A stretch of 64,000 nt of DNA from Strigamia acuminata. Taxonomy: Eukaryota; Arthropoda; Chilopoda; Geophilomorpha; Linotaeniidae. Below the pieces are notes generated by a model. That model searched no databases, was not told the origin of the DNA, and was given only the letters and a program-made list of their open reading frames with translations. The position numbers were made by a program, and so were the translations under genes. Below are positions 12,908 through 32,100 of this stretch, one piece after another; position 1 is the stretch's first letter, and each line of letters begins with the position of its first letter. The stretch lies in the NCBI GenBank assembly GCA_949358305.1, contig OX442314.1:15059060-15123059 (forward strand). Direction: 5' to 3'.

Positions 12908-13805
12908 ATGGTAAGTTTCGATAATTTTTTGTTTACGAATCACGTACTAATCGAATTAGAAAATGCAATTTCAGCAAGCACCGACCGTCCTTTCTGTAAC
13001 ATCTATGCTTTTAAGCATAATTCCATTGCTTTGCAACAGTGAGGTACTTATTTGGTCCGACGAGTTCGATGGAAACTCCATAAATCAGACAAAATGGACT
13101 TACTACACCGGCAAAGCTCCTAATAACGAATTGGAGCAATACACCAATCGCACTGAAAATGTGTATGTAGAAAATGGACATTTGGTACTCAAAGCAATAA
13201 AGGAAAATTATAATGGGCACAATTTTACATCTGGAGAGATTTATTCCCAATATAAAGGCGATTTTCTTTATTCAACGGTTAAAGTAAGTTTCTATTTATT
13301 TTATTTATTTTGTATTTTATTTTGAATTAATGTTGGTTTGAAGGTCCGAGCCAAACTTCCGTATGGTCGTGGTTTGTGGCCTGCTATTTGGATGCTCCCC
13401 ACTTATTATAAGCACGGACCAGGAATTGCTAGTGGTGAAATTGATATAATGGAATTGCTGGGTGATAAACCAAATAAAATGTACTCGACTTGCCATTTTG
13501 GTAAAACATGGACCGATAAGGATAGAAAAAGTTCAAATTATGTTCTTCCACACGGGGATTTTTCCGATGACTTCCACGAGTTTAGTATGAAATGGTCTGC
13601 TGACTCCGTTCAAATTTACGTCGACAATGTTAAGGTTTTAACTTTTAAACCTTCGGATGTCACGAAGAAATATGTATATCCATTTGATGAATATTTTTAT
13701 GTAATTTTAAATGTAGCTGTCGGAGGAAATTGGCCTGGCTCGCCTGATGCTTCGACTAAATTTCCTCAAGTCATGTTAGTTGATTATGTAAGGGTTTATA
13801 AGTAA
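12908..13805 (+). CDS. Secreted GH16 beta-1,3-glucanase (copy 1)
   Basis: Three exons: 12908-12910 (the ATG alone), 12975-13283 and 13344-13805; 257 aa. A hydrophobic N-terminus (about residues 1-22, ending near LLCNS) is a signal peptide. The mature protein starts with the GH16 entry motif LIWSDEFDGNS. The catalytic motif GEIDIMELLG gives nucleophile E136, helper D138 and acid/base E141, the ExDxxE arrangement of laminarinases, intact. The end, VMLVDYVRVYK, is the usual last strand of the fold. Family activity is hydrolysis of beta-1,3(-1,4)-glucans such as laminarin; in an algae- or fungus-eating arthropod a digestive role is likely, immune recognition less so because catalytic residues are kept. 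An alternative in-frame ATG at 12963 in the intron exists, but copy 2 has a stop at that place, favouring the split start. A possible AATAAA lies at 13815-13820. Confidence 0.92.
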
Positions 13806-14259
13806 AAACAAAAAAATAAAAAAAAACAATTTTGAGAACTACCAAGCTTGTACACCCGAGTGGGAACAGGAGTTAGCCTTATGGAGTCGTTTGCAAGCAG
13901 GAAACGAAATATTTCTTACTTTTATCGAAGCTGCTTAAAAAACTCGTATTTTTTTCCATAAGTGGGGCTTCACTTTGTTATTGTTACTTCAATTTTACAT
14001 CAATGGAAGTCAAAAGACTCAAAAGTGTGTGTGCAGGAAATTATACCCTACCATAGTAAGGTACTCTCATTATTCTTTTCTGCTGGTTGCAAAAACAGCT
14101 GAATACACTGCCTGCAAGCAATTTCGTCTTTAAACATGTGTCACATTTAGACAATCATCATACATTAAATGAAACAAAACAGCTGTTAATATGTAATATG
14201 TAAGGATCACTGTAAAATAGTCGGAACTTGTACAGAAAATTGAAGTAAAGAGAGATAGC
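13806..14259. other. Spacer between GH16 tandem copies
   Basis: AT-rich 454-bp spacer serving as 3' UTR of copy 1 and promoter of copy 2. It contains a CAGCTG at about 14097 and a second within the motif at 14176-14191 that is shared with the promoter of copy 1. No TATA box stands out and no coding signal is seen. Confidence 0.5.
14176..14191 (+). promoter_or_regulatory. Shared E-box motif upstream of GH16 gene 2
   Basis: Exact second copy of AAAACAGCTGTTAATA found upstream of GH16 gene 1, here 69 bases before the ATG at 14260. One base further upstream (C) is also shared. Its conservation in the paralogue promoter suggests a common control element. Confidence 0.4.
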
Positions 14260-15154
14260 ATGGTGAGTAGAACGAATAGATTTTTTTTTTCGTACTAATT
14301 TAATTAGAAAATGTAATTTCAGCAAACTCCGATCGTTGTTTATGTAACATTTACAATTCTAGATGTAATACCATTGCTATGCAACGGTGATAACCTTATT
14401 TGGTCCGACGAGTTTGATGGCAACTCCTTAGATGAGACAAAATGGACTTACTACACCGGCAAAGCTCCTAATAACGAATCAGAGCAATACACCAATCGCA
14501 CTGAAAATGTGTATGTAAAAAATGGACATTTGGGACTGAAAGCTTTAAATGAAACTTATAAAGGGTACAATTTCACTTCCGGACGAATATTTTCCCAGTA
14601 CAAAGCCGATTTTCTATACACGATAGTTAAAGTAAGTTCACGCGAATTTTTTTTTTTGCATACTCTTTCTAAAATAAATGTTTGGATTAAAGGTTCGGGC
14701 CAAACTTCCGTATGGTCGTGGTTTGTGGCCCGCTATCTGGATGCTCCCCACTTATCATAAGCACGGACCAGGGATTGCTAGTGGAGAAATTGATATTATG
14801 GAGTTATTAGGTGATGAACCAAATAAAATGTACGTGACTTGTCATTATGGTAAAACATGGACCGATAGAGGACACAAAAGTACAAATTATACTCTTCCTC
14901 ACGGCGATTTTTCCGATGACTTCCACGAGTTTACCATGAATTGGTCACCCAACATGATGCGTTTTCATGTCGACAATGTTGAGATTTTTAATTTTACACG
15001 TTCGGATGTTCCAAACAAATATGTGTATCCATTTGATGATTATTTTTATTTGGTTTTAAATGTAGCTGTCGGTGGAGATTGGCCTGGTCCGCCAGATAAC
15101 TCGACTGTTTTCCCTCAAGTTATGCTAGTTGATTATATAAGAATTTATAATTGA
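14260..15154 (+). CDS. Secreted GH16 beta-1,3-glucanase (copy 2)
   Basis: Tandem paralogue of the preceding gene with identical architecture: exons 14260-14262 (ATG only), 14323-14631 and 14693-15154, each coding exon exactly as long as in copy 1 (309 and 462 nt), 257 aa. Signal peptide, LIWSDEFDGNS entry motif and catalytic GEIDIMELLG (E136, D138, E141) are all present. The two proteins are alike over their whole length, with most changes in the N-terminal leader, around residues 75-95 and in the strands after the active site. Several NxT/NxS sites (for example NRT, NET, NYT) suggest N-glycosylation. Here the intron base run before the acceptor reads ATGTAATTTCAG, so an intron-located start as possible in copy 1 would meet a stop at once; the ATG must come from the tiny first exon. 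Convergent with the MADF gene. Confidence 0.92.
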
Positions 15155-15444
15155 AAACGAAATATATGGTTAGGTCTCTGTAATACAGGTACTGAAGTTT
15201 GGACTGCCATGTCCAAATTTGACAATACATACTCACAAGTCATGTAAAATCAATACCCATTAAAAATGTTTACATTCTTCACAATAGTGTTCTTTTTTTT
15301 ATTTTAATCGGTACGGCAAAATTGGATAAAACATGTTTATAAATTTTTAAAATTTCACTTAAATAAAATTTCTTGATTCATTATCGTATCATCATTTGCC
15401 TATAATTAAATAACACATCAATCCATAAAATAATTCGTTCGTAT

Positions 15445-16486
15445 TTATAATTCATCGTTAATGTCTTCTAGTCCATCGATATAAACATTAACGCGCTCTA
15501 TGAGATCACGCTCACATTTTCTCCTTTTATTCTCTGGCACTTTAAGAAGCAAATCCCCTAAATAATCAGTAAAACTAGCTACTGGTGACTCTTTCCTCGC
15601 AATAGCTTTTGTAGCTAAGTTCAACTTTTCTTGGATTTCATCAAAATAATCGTCACCGGTGGATTTCCGTTTTCTCGGCGGCCTATTTAATTTATTGTCT
15701 ACTTTTTTCACATCCGATTGACCTTTATCATTGGAATCTTGATCGGTTCCCATCTGTAATTATTAATTCGTGTTATCGTAAACAGTTTTCAAACTTTTTC
15801 CATTCAGGCTTACATTAAGCTCTAGAATATCCTCAGGAGTAAACTGATCTCGCACATCATTTCTAGATCAAAAATTAATTGTACGAATATATCCCAAAGT
15901 ATTAGTTTATTATCAATTTCTTATTAATACTCACTCTCCCTTAGATAAGACATCTTTTAAAAATAACATTTGGTTAAAGTATGGCCATTTAACTACTTTG
16001 CGCTTTTCTTGAATTCCTTCCAAATTATCTCCATTAAGGACCTTTCTGGAAGCTCGTATAAGCGGACGAAAAGTGTCCAATAAATTTTTCCATCGTATTT
16101 TGCATTCTTTTGCTGCAATATTTGAAGAAAAGAAATTAATAAAAGTCTATCAAGCCATTACATTTAACGGAAACTTGTTACATATTCAACAGAAACTCTC
16201 CAATGGTAACAGCGACTTAACTCAAAGCTCTTACTGAGAGTTTTTTGAATAAGCAACAATTTTCTATACAATCTAATTCATGTTTGCAACAAGCATTCGT
16301 AATTTTCTTTGTAAAGTCACTCCTGCACCTACCAGGAACTTCTAAAATTCTTGCAATGTCATTCCAACCTTCATCTTTAAGACTTTTATCTCTGTACTCG
16401 GCTGATTTTTTATTCCACAATGCATTTCGCTGATTCACTTGTGAAATTAACCGTTCTCGAAATTCTTTTTCTTTCAGTGAAGACAT
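15445..16486 (-). CDS. MADF/BESS-domain nuclear protein
   Basis: Four exons on the minus strand: 16486-16333, 16112-15935, 15862-15814, 15753-15445; phases close to give 178 aa. Residues about 7-70 form a MADF (Myb/SANT-like) domain: FRERLISQVNQRNALW, then W..IA..L, then after the first intron CKIRWKNLLDTFR and the aromatic WPYF. A basic run RPPRKRK (about 100-106) may be a nuclear-localisation signal. Residues about 135-168 (SFTDYLGDLLLKVPENKRRK...) resemble a BESS protein-interaction motif. The family (Adf-1-like) is strongly expanded in arthropods and acts in DNA binding and transcriptional control; targets here are unknown. The longer reading of exon 1 beyond 16333 lacks the domain's second half, whereas splicing at GTAGGT restores it. 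A polyadenylation signal (minus AATAAA) lies at 15298-15303, so its 3' end overlaps the tail of GH16 copy 2. Confidence 0.87.
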
Positions 16487-17323
16487 TCTCCACTTGTTGT
16501 AAACATTTCAACATCTGGAAATAAACAACAATGATAAGAACAATATTTATCATTGTCTAGCAATTTAATAACAGTTTAGCAGACGATGTAAAAAAAAAAA
16601 AAATAGAAAAAAATTAAGAGAAAAAACGAAAAAGTTCGGTGCAAAACAAATATTCCCCACCGGTCTATTTGTTGAAGCCAGTTTTATTTTATTTTATTTA
16701 CTTTGATATTAATTACGCAATTAAAAAAATTATAAACATCGTAATTTGTTGTGGATCCAAATAAACGCACAATATTTCGAAATGTTTGCCGCTTAATTGG
16801 CGAAAATTGATGTAGCAATTTGATCAGACAGTTTGGTTACATTTTACGCGTAATAATAGTTCGGTAGCGCATGAAGTGGCATCATCCCACACGATCGTTA
16901 TCAGCAAGCGCCATCACTTTCTAGCCGAGTGTTTGCGGGCGAGGCGCATCGCTTTTGTTCTATCGCCATCGCAAACAGTTTTATCGCCTTTTATAACTTA
17001 TTAAATTCCGACTAACCATCCAGTAACATGCATTTCTCGAAACATATATCGAAAAACAATCTTCTAGCATGCAGATAAAAATGATACGGATGCGGTGACA
17101 AAAAATATAATACTTACTGCAAATAAAATGCTATGCTATATTCATGAATTACGGAAGCTTTACATATGGCGGGAAACAATCCCATAATTCTCTTCCCGCG
17201 AGAGCGAGACTGGTGACGAGATATCAAAATAGACCTTCTCTTCTCTTTGATAGCTGTCCTTCCTCGCTGTTCAGTCGAGTTCACAGATTTGAATTATATC
17301 GTTTCATTCAATTCAAATAAGCA
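16487..17323. promoter_or_regulatory. Divergent promoter region, MADF gene and RpS29
   Basis: This 837-bp gap separates the start of the MADF gene (minus) and RpS29 (plus). Near RpS29 it contains GGCGGGAA (17168-17175) and TTCCCGCG (about 17194-17201), an inverted pair of E2F-like sites, and then a pyrimidine-rich run TTCTCTTCTCTTTG and TCCTTCCTC (17234-17270) typical of the TOP start sites of ribosomal-protein mRNAs. The MADF side is A-rich, including poly-A near 16590, with no TATA box. Motif roles are inferred. Confidence 0.5.
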
Positions 17324-17663
17324 ATGGGTCATGCCAATATTTGGTTTTCCCATCCAAGGAAGTATGGGCAAGGATCCCGTAGTTGGTGAGTTATTTTCAA
17401 TAATTGAAAAGATTGAAATGACTGCGTGGCAGAAACACATGGCGCTTACAGTTAGGCCTAACATGCTTAGTAACCGCATTGCTTTTTATTTTTAGCCGAG
17501 TGTGCGCTAATCACCACGGTTTGATCAGGAAGTACGGCCTGAATATGTGCAGAAGATGCTTCAGACAATATGCTGAAGATATTGGATTCAAAAAGGTATC
17601 ATGAAATTGTTTCACGGCGTTGTAACGGTGCTAATTGTTTTTGTTTTCTCGCAGTTGGATTAA
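17324..17663 (+). CDS. RpS29: 40S ribosomal protein S29 (uS14)
   Basis: Three exons: 17324-17385, 17496-17595, 17655-17663. They encode exactly 56 aa, the universal length of cytosolic S29. The start [18 protein letters not shown] and the end DIGFKKLD are the conserved family ends. Two zinc-ribbon pairs, C21/C24 (SCRVC) and C39/C42 (MCRRC), are present. The protein sits in the head of the small ribosomal subunit and binds 18S rRNA. The last exon contributes only Leu-Asp and the stop. The pyrimidine tract upstream suggests growth-controlled TOP translation. The AATAAA at 17723-17728 places its 3' end against the 3' end of the convergent EPRS gene. The gene is easily missed because its first exon is short and the overlapping longer frames are spurious. 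Confidence 0.98.
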
Positions 17664-17722
17664 GTTTCAAGAAACAAGTTATTCGAAATTTGGCATAATT
17701 GTATACTCGTATATGTCATTAA

Positions 17723-17771
17723 AATAAATGTAAAACCAACATTTAAGATTCACGTTTTATTTCTATTTATT
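17723..17771. terminator. Facing polyadenylation signals of RpS29 and EPRS
   Basis: Plus-strand AATAAA at 17723-17728 serves RpS29 (60 bases after its stop). Minus-strand AATAAA at 17761-17756 and 17771-17766 serve EPRS (about 32-47 bases after its stop at 17803). Cleavage sites of the two convergent genes must lie within a few bases of each other or overlap. Confidence 0.75.
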
Positions 17772-17802
17772 AATACGTTATGGTGGTACTAATACAATGT
17801 AT

Positions 17803-24217
<6,415 letters not shown>

Positions 24218-24549
24218 TTCGGCTTTCAAATGGTACTTTATTCACACAGATTTGGCAATAAACAATCAGTAGTCTCCAAAAACTTTAAGCATACAAGAGG
24301 AAGCGAGCGGAAGCGAGTTTGCTGATGCAACTCTGGGCCTTGCTCTGGGCATCTATAATTTCCAGCCGATCGCGATCAAGGTTGAAAGACCCAAACCGTA
24401 ATTGGATGCATTTATAATACGACAAACAGAAATAGAATTTTGATATATAAATGTACTATATTTTTGTTTTGTACGTATGTTTAATTTTAAAAATTATATT
24501 GTTTTAACTTCGGTTTAAACAATTATTAGCATTGCAACTTCCGTTCAAA
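24218..24549. promoter_or_regulatory. Bidirectional promoter EPRS / EGLN
   Basis: Start codons of EPRS (minus, 24217) and EGLN (plus, 24550) are 332 bp apart, head to head. The gap has no TATA box at a proper distance and no ORF. The EGLN start sits in AAAATGGCGGCG, a YY1-type element overlapping the initiator codon, typical of TATA-less housekeeping promoters. AT content is high towards the EGLN side. A tandem ACGTG pair lies just inside EPRS intron 1. Confidence 0.6.
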
Positions 24550-26062
<1,513 letters not shown>

Positions 26063-26464
26063 CTGTCTGGAGCAAGTTAAAATCCAAACGTCAAAATTGA
26101 ATTTCAAATTCGTGAGGAAAAAAAACAACAACAGGGAAATTGCTTACGAATATAATTTTATTTAATTTGAAGTATATGATATGAAGAATTTATTCTGGCA
26201 AATTCATGAGAATTTGAATTTTTTTTTTTCAAATGAATTAAAACGATTTGAATGTTACACGCCTACAACTTTTCGTGCATTGAAAACAATTGTTTTTTTT
26301 TGGAGGGGAAGTAATTGCAAATTTATTAGCAAATTTCCGACTTTGGGGAACCAAACCGCAAAATACTTGTATGATGTAATTATTTGTTTGGAAACAACGG
26401 AAATTTTTTGAGCATGCGCACATTTCCACTAGTATCTACAGATTGTTGTTACTTTGTTTTAAAA
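26063..26464. other. EGLN 3' UTR and short intergenic sequence
   Basis: AT-rich sequence after the EGLN stop, probably its 3' UTR. No exon is visible. Just before 26465 is GCATGCGCA (about 26412-26420), an NRF-1-like half-site often found in TATA-less promoters, supporting a weak promoter for the small ORF that follows. Confidence 0.4.
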
Positions 26465-27099
26465 ATGGCGACTAGAGAGGACAACACGCGAAATAAAACG
26501 GTAAGTTGTGTATTTTTACGTTTCTGGCCCCACATAGTTTGGTCCTAGGTTAAAGCGCAACATTAATACGACACCAACTTAAGTTTTGTTCAGCTTAAAA
26601 ATAAAAAATTTCGTAGCGAGCAATGAAAGTAAAAACCGAAACCATGAGGTTAAGTCTTGGGATACGCGTAATAATAGTTAGTGAATACAGCGCGCAGCTG
26701 TCGCCAGAATAGAGCGGGTTCTCGTAGTAGTGGCAAATAAAGATTGGAAAATTTCTTAAAACCCTTAGTATCGGTTTGCAATTGGCCGGTTGATGATGGT
26801 ATTCCAAATCTGACGTGAAAACTGACTTGTGAGTGAATTAAAAAATGAACGACTGTTGTTGTCAGTGGTGACATCTGTTGTTGGGAAAAATTGCTCGTGT
26901 TCTGTATTACCGTATCATTCTTTTTACCCTATGGTTTTAATTATGGTATTATCGAGGTTGAACAAGTACGAACAGTCTGATTTGATTTTATCTGTTTCGA
27001 TTTTGTTGACAGTTTTCCACATACCCGAATGATAAAAAAGAAATTGAATCTGATTTGTTAAAGTATAACTCGCAAAATGTCAGCGTTATTTTATTGTAA
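26465..27099 (+). CDS. Candidate two-exon small protein, unrecognised
   Basis: An ATG in the context AAAAATGGCGAC opens a 12-codon exon (26465-26500, MATREDNTRNKT) that ends at a perfect donor, GTAAGTT. A good pyrimidine-rich acceptor ending at 27012 leads into 28 more codons and a stop at 27099 (begins FSTYPNDKKEIESDLLK), giving 40 aa. A second acceptor at 27558 would instead add DDTVNNKTNTTNKNQLSN... to a stop at 27627, next to AATAAA signals. Both splices keep phase 0. I do not recognise either product. The YY1-like start context and the strong donor argue for a real transcript; which second exon is used, or whether the transcript is noncoding, cannot be decided from sequence. Confidence 0.33.
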
Positions 27100-28861
27100 A
27101 TACTGAACTGCTTACATTTGAGGTGATCTGAAAGAAAATGAACAGATTGAAAAATAAGAATAAAAGGTAAAGAAAGTTGTCACTTTAGAAATGAAAAATT
27201 AGTTTTAAGAAGAGTTGTTATATGTACACGCTCGATTGCTCGTACAACAACTTAGTTACTGTAATTAAAAATATAGGGCATATGTTGTATTTTTAAAAAA
27301 TATCTGATATGAATTCCATTGTGTATTCAAATTTTAAACGGAAGTAAGATTGCTATTCTAACATTCAGTGCCGTCTAACCGTCTTTGAAGACCTAGAATC
27401 AGATTTATTTATTTGTTTTTCTTTTTAAATGAAAATTCATTTCACATGAACAGAAAGTATAGAAACTAGAGGGAATTGATGTCAGCTTACATAATGTTTT
27501 TTTGGACTTGCACTGTAACATAAACAGCGTATATTTATTCATTTTCACCTTGCCTTAGGACGACACTGTTAACAACAAAACAAACACTACAAATAAAAAC
27601 CAATTGAGTAATTCCCCAAAAAAATAAAACAATAAATCCAATCACAGAACTTTGAATTTTTCAACAAAATACATGATAAGGCAGGCAAAATTTCACAATA
27701 TTCACAAAATTAAATTACAAACCCAAAATCAACGTACGGAATGAAAGTTATTCGAAATTATTTTTTTACGAAAGAAAAGAAATATTGAATGACTTGTGTG
27801 AACTAAGTAAATTTTAGTTTTAGTCTCTCCTTACTAACATAAAGGCAGGGAGAGAAACGTAAATAGAAGGTAAATCGGGGGGAAAAAATATGCACAATAT
27901 TGTCCGCAATAAAGACAGAAGGGGGAAAAAATATTTTGATTTGATCAGAAAACGAGATTTGAAAACATCTTCAATCACATTGAAGCATTTTTTTTTCTCA
28001 AGTTTCATTTGAGATAATAATAATAAATAACACCTCACCCAATACACAAAAATCATTCAAATAAAGCGAAAGATGGGTGAAAATTAATTTGCAACAATGT
28101 CAAGTACCAAAAAAAAATATGTATAAATACTTTGTATGTATTAATTTTTTTTCTTAATTTTTAAATGTAATATGGAATGAGCAAAAAGTTGAGGTAGTAG
28201 CTTGGAGCTCTGGAACAAAATTTTAAAAAAGTGAAGCCAATAAGTTGAGACTCAAATCGGAATTATAAACGTTGTTCGCAAAAAAAAGGAAATTAAAATG
28301 TTTGTGGGGGGAGGGGGGAGGGGAATCACCAGCTACTTGCAAAAAATTTGTACATATTTCCTATAAATCTCTTTTTATCATTTTAATTTCTGTTTGAAAG
28401 GATAAAAAGATGCTCAATTACATTTTTTTTGTAGGTAAAATACTTACACATATTTACATAAAGTAATGATATTTTTTAATTAATGTGGAAAAACATTAAA
28501 GAACATCTTTTGTGGCTTTTTGGAAGTTTGAAAAGGAAAAAAGTTTCAGACGTTGAGCAGATGTTTGAAATTAATTAAAAAAGAAAAAAAAAGAAAAAAA
28601 GAAAAGAGAAATGAAAACAAAATCACGTTTGTTATTTAATGAATACTTTGAGCTGTTTGCAACAACATCTTACAACTAACTTTGAAATTCTCATGCCACA
28701 TGACGAATTGTACAGCTTTCGCTCGGTTAAAGCAACGCGCTACAACAGCACAGCACTACAACGTGAGCAGAGTGAATTTATGACTTGTTGCAAATTGGGA
28801 AGCTGAATGAGAAAAATAAAAAGTGGAAAAGAAAAGTTTTACATGGAAACAACTTGCGATA

Positions 28862-28918
28862 CCAATTAATCAATCAATTAGTTGATGAATTAATTAATTA
28901 ATTAATTAATCAATTAGT
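28862..28918. repeat. AATT/TTAATTAA simple repeat
   Basis: A run of about six ATTA units flanked by CAATTAG and its inverted relative makes a nearly palindromic AT block. It lies in the presumed trh 3' UTR. TAAT cores are also homeodomain sites, but the repeat is best read as a microsatellite. Confidence 0.7.
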
Positions 28919-29110
28919 CATAATTTGCCATTAACAAATAATTTACACAGAACACTTGAGCTTCATCATGACCAGTGTTTTGTTGGTTGGCATGGCCACG
29001 GTATAAATTAAAAACACACTCACAAAAAAATGGTTGTTGAACATGAGTTAGACAACAGGTAAGTTGAATTTGTCACAGTACGAATTAACAGCTGCAGAGT
29101 TAGTTAGTTT

Positions 29111-29144
29111 GTTTCGTTTCGTCTCGTCTCGTCCCGTCCCGTCG
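29111..29144 (-). repeat. Stepwise 5-bp tandem repeat after trh stop
   Basis: Plus-strand reading is GTTTC twice, GTCTC twice, GTCCC twice, then GTCG: a 5-base unit that changes by one T-to-C step per pair. On the mRNA strand it begins about 20 nt after the trh stop codon and reads as GGGAC, GAGAC, GAAAC pairs. Origin could be microsatellite mutation with paired duplication; a protein- or structure-binding role in the 3' UTR is speculation. Confidence 0.75.
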
Positions 29145-29163
29145 TAAACAAAGAGAGAAAAAC

Positions 29164-32100
29164 CTAGGAGTTGGTCTGCGAGTACCACGAAGCCGTTCCG
29201 TTTTTCAGGCTGTCAGCGTAGGATCCGGGAGGTACGGCTTTGTTAGCAGTGGGATGATAAATGTGAAAGCTACTCGAATGATGCGCATAAAACTGCTGCT
29301 GCTCGGCACTCAGCGACTGCTGAGGATGACCGGGGTACTGCGACGGGTCCAAACCGGGGTGCATCGTATACACCTGAGGCTTGAGCGGCAGAGGCTGAAC
29401 CGTGCCCGCTTCACTCGTGCTGTAGTGCCGCAAATGCGCAGTCGCGTCCGAATACGAGGCACCGTCCCCGAAGCTCGAATGTATTTTCTCTCTGGGAGAG
29501 ACGGACGAAGGTGGGGTCATGGCGTTGTACGCGTCCGCATAACTCGAGACCGTGACCGGTGTCGAGGAGTAACCACCCAACACGGCAGCTGGATACGCGG
29601 CGTCGGCCGCCGCTGCCACGTGCGCCGCTGCCATCTTAGCTGGTAAGACGAATTGCGATTGGTGGTCCGGATAAGGTTCGTTCGCTGGCGGAGTCGGAAG
29701 AGTCCCTTGCATGTCAGGAGCATAGTACGTGGGTCGGGTGGCGTGCACGTTCGAACGAATGACGGACTCCCGATTCGCGTACAGCTGACGAAGTAGCGTG
29801 GAGGCGGGTAGAGAGGGCGATTGTTGAGCCCCGATCCACTGGATGGTGGACCGCTGCTGCTGCGAGTAAGCCCCCGCCTCCATGCCCGGCTCCTTGAGCA
29901 AGGGCAGATGTTTGTTCATCGCGTCTTCCAACTCCTTGACGGACGACGAGCTTGCCGAACCGCTGCCGACACCACCCGTGCCATTTCCACCGGCCGCACT
30001 TCCGCTGTTCAAGTCGGAGTAGGAGCTGAAAGAAGACACGGCACCGGAGCTGGCGCCCGTTTTCCTCCAGATCCTACCCTGTTGATGCGCTGCGCTGCTG
30101 TCGTTACTATCCATTCCATCCGAACTTTTCGGGCTGGGACCTTCAGATAACGACGGGGTGTGTGCTGGACTGAGTAATGCCTTTTTCACGCTATTCTCTC
30201 GCGTCAGCACGAGTTCGCGCCCGCTCCCATCTCGACTAGACGTGGATTCGGCGGCTGATTCGGCGCCGCCGTCCGCAGTTAAACTGCCGTCCACTTGAGT
30301 GTGATACTTCCGCCGTCTCTTCTTATTCAGAGCCGATGGACACGGGGGCGGCGAAGACGCTGCCGATGCGGACGCCGACGCCGACGTGAGGCGTCGTCGG
30401 TGTTGCGACGGCTCGTCTTCGCTGCCCTTATCCTCAATTCTCTCCTTTTCACTAAAGTTCACAGGTTCGTTCACTATCTCCACGCCGTTCTGTTCCATGC
30501 TGTCCACGCTCGACTGTTCAATATACGTATCACTATTCTGTTTTTTTATAAAAAAAAATAAAATTACAATAATTAAAATAAAAATAAAATAAAATAAATC
30601 TCTACCTGGACGCCATTTTGTCCCCGGTTGGGTCTTTTTTTACCCATGCGTTGACTGATATGCTCATCCGTTCCTTCAGATGACTTGTCATCCCGGATGT
30701 GGGGCGAATGACTTCGCTCGGGATCTCGGTGAGACCCATCAGAACCATCTGGAACGAAAAGACATAAAATTTGCAATACACGAGAGTGAGCGAGGAGCTT
30801 AAGCGAGAAACGAGGCACAAAGACAGCTGTTGATAATTGTGCGTGCAAATGAATCTTCTTTTTCCCCAATCGCAAGCAAAAGCAATTAAGACACATTTGT
30901 TTCTCGCGCATTAGCAGCGACATTAAGCAAAGAAAGCACCCACTGTCATCCATCGACTAATGCCAACTGCTGCCGCACGTGCTGCTCAAATTCAATCTAG
31001 AAATCCAAACTTAAATCACCAACGTACCTTTACCATCAGTGTCTGTGTCTGGAGAGTCAGTCTTAGAAAAATCGTTACTAGGATCATCGGGTTTGCGACT
31101 CTGCAGTTGGCTGGCCATTTGACTCGTGTCCATAACGCAGTCCTCGTACTCGATTCCACTCAGTACATAATTAACGCAGATGATGCTCTGCTCCTCCGAC
31201 GTCTTCGAGTTGCATACGACAGTGGCGCAAGTCTGGACCCACGTGAAACCGCCATTTTTGTTGATCACACGATAATAACTGCTCATGACTTGTCCTTTAT
31301 TGATCACTGCATCAACAAAAACCCATCGAAACATTAAATCATTGCCAAACGTTTGTAAATATCAAACTTACGATCTAAATGACATTTGCGAACTTTGTTT
31401 ACATCCTCCCCATGACACAGGATATACATGTTCTTGCCCGTCAGCTCCTCCGCGGTGTAGTCTAACAACTCAGACACCCTACGAATTAAACACACAAAAA
31501 ATCAACTCACGCGCAATTTTAAAAAAAGAAAATGTCATCAAAAAAACTACCTGGGTTCACAATGAGCTATCTTGAAATCAAAGGTGAGCCTCGTGACGAA
31601 CATGTCACTCTCGAGCCGCACCTCGTTGACGGACGGCGGTGGCAATGCAATAGCTAAAGCCACCATGCCCATCAGCGTGGACGACTGTTTGCGATTGTGG
31701 GAGAACGTGTATTGTGGTCTCATATGACACAGTACAAGCACCACCTGACCCCAAAAATAATATAAAAAAATTCATCGATAAATAAACGTGCAAAAAGGTA
31801 ATATTAACAACAAATATCGTACCCTGAATCCTGAGGATTTAAAATGACAACCGCGTTTCGTGAGCGTCGATTTCATTCGTATGCAAAACGCCCTGTCCAA
31901 GCCCTTGTAGGCCGTATTACCGCCCAGAGTCATCAATGATGCTAAATTGTATATTATTAACGGTTATAAGAAACTATATATAATGTTAATTAGCGAGCAA
32001 CTCACTCGAAGAAGACGAGCCCTCATCGGACACGGTGGATCCGGGAGAGGGATAAGGCTGTCCCTGGGTGAGGGCAATGCCCAATTGTTCGGCCAATTCC

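Larger units (their letters stand above)
27100..29163. other. Probable trh 3' UTR and intergenic sequence
   Basis: No coding exon is visible. The trh stop codon is at 29164, and several minus-strand AATAAA signals (plus TTTATT) occur downstream, for example near 27533, so a long 3' UTR of up to about 1.6 kb is likely, as is common for developmental transcription factors. The stretch contains an AATT-type run (28887-28912) and a G-rich patch (28304-28323). The plus-strand small transcript may end near 27630, tail to tail with trh. Confidence 0.45.

Noticed and set aside
12963-13325. Longer single-exon start for GH16 copy 1 (ATG at 12963)
   Set aside because: Copy 2 has TAA at the equivalent codon, while both copies share ATG/GT one intron upstream.
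29254-30561. Arginine-rich plus-strand ORFs opposite the last trh exon
   Set aside because: Shadow frames of GC-rich serine/alanine codons of trh; the minus frame carries conserved Trachealess motifs.
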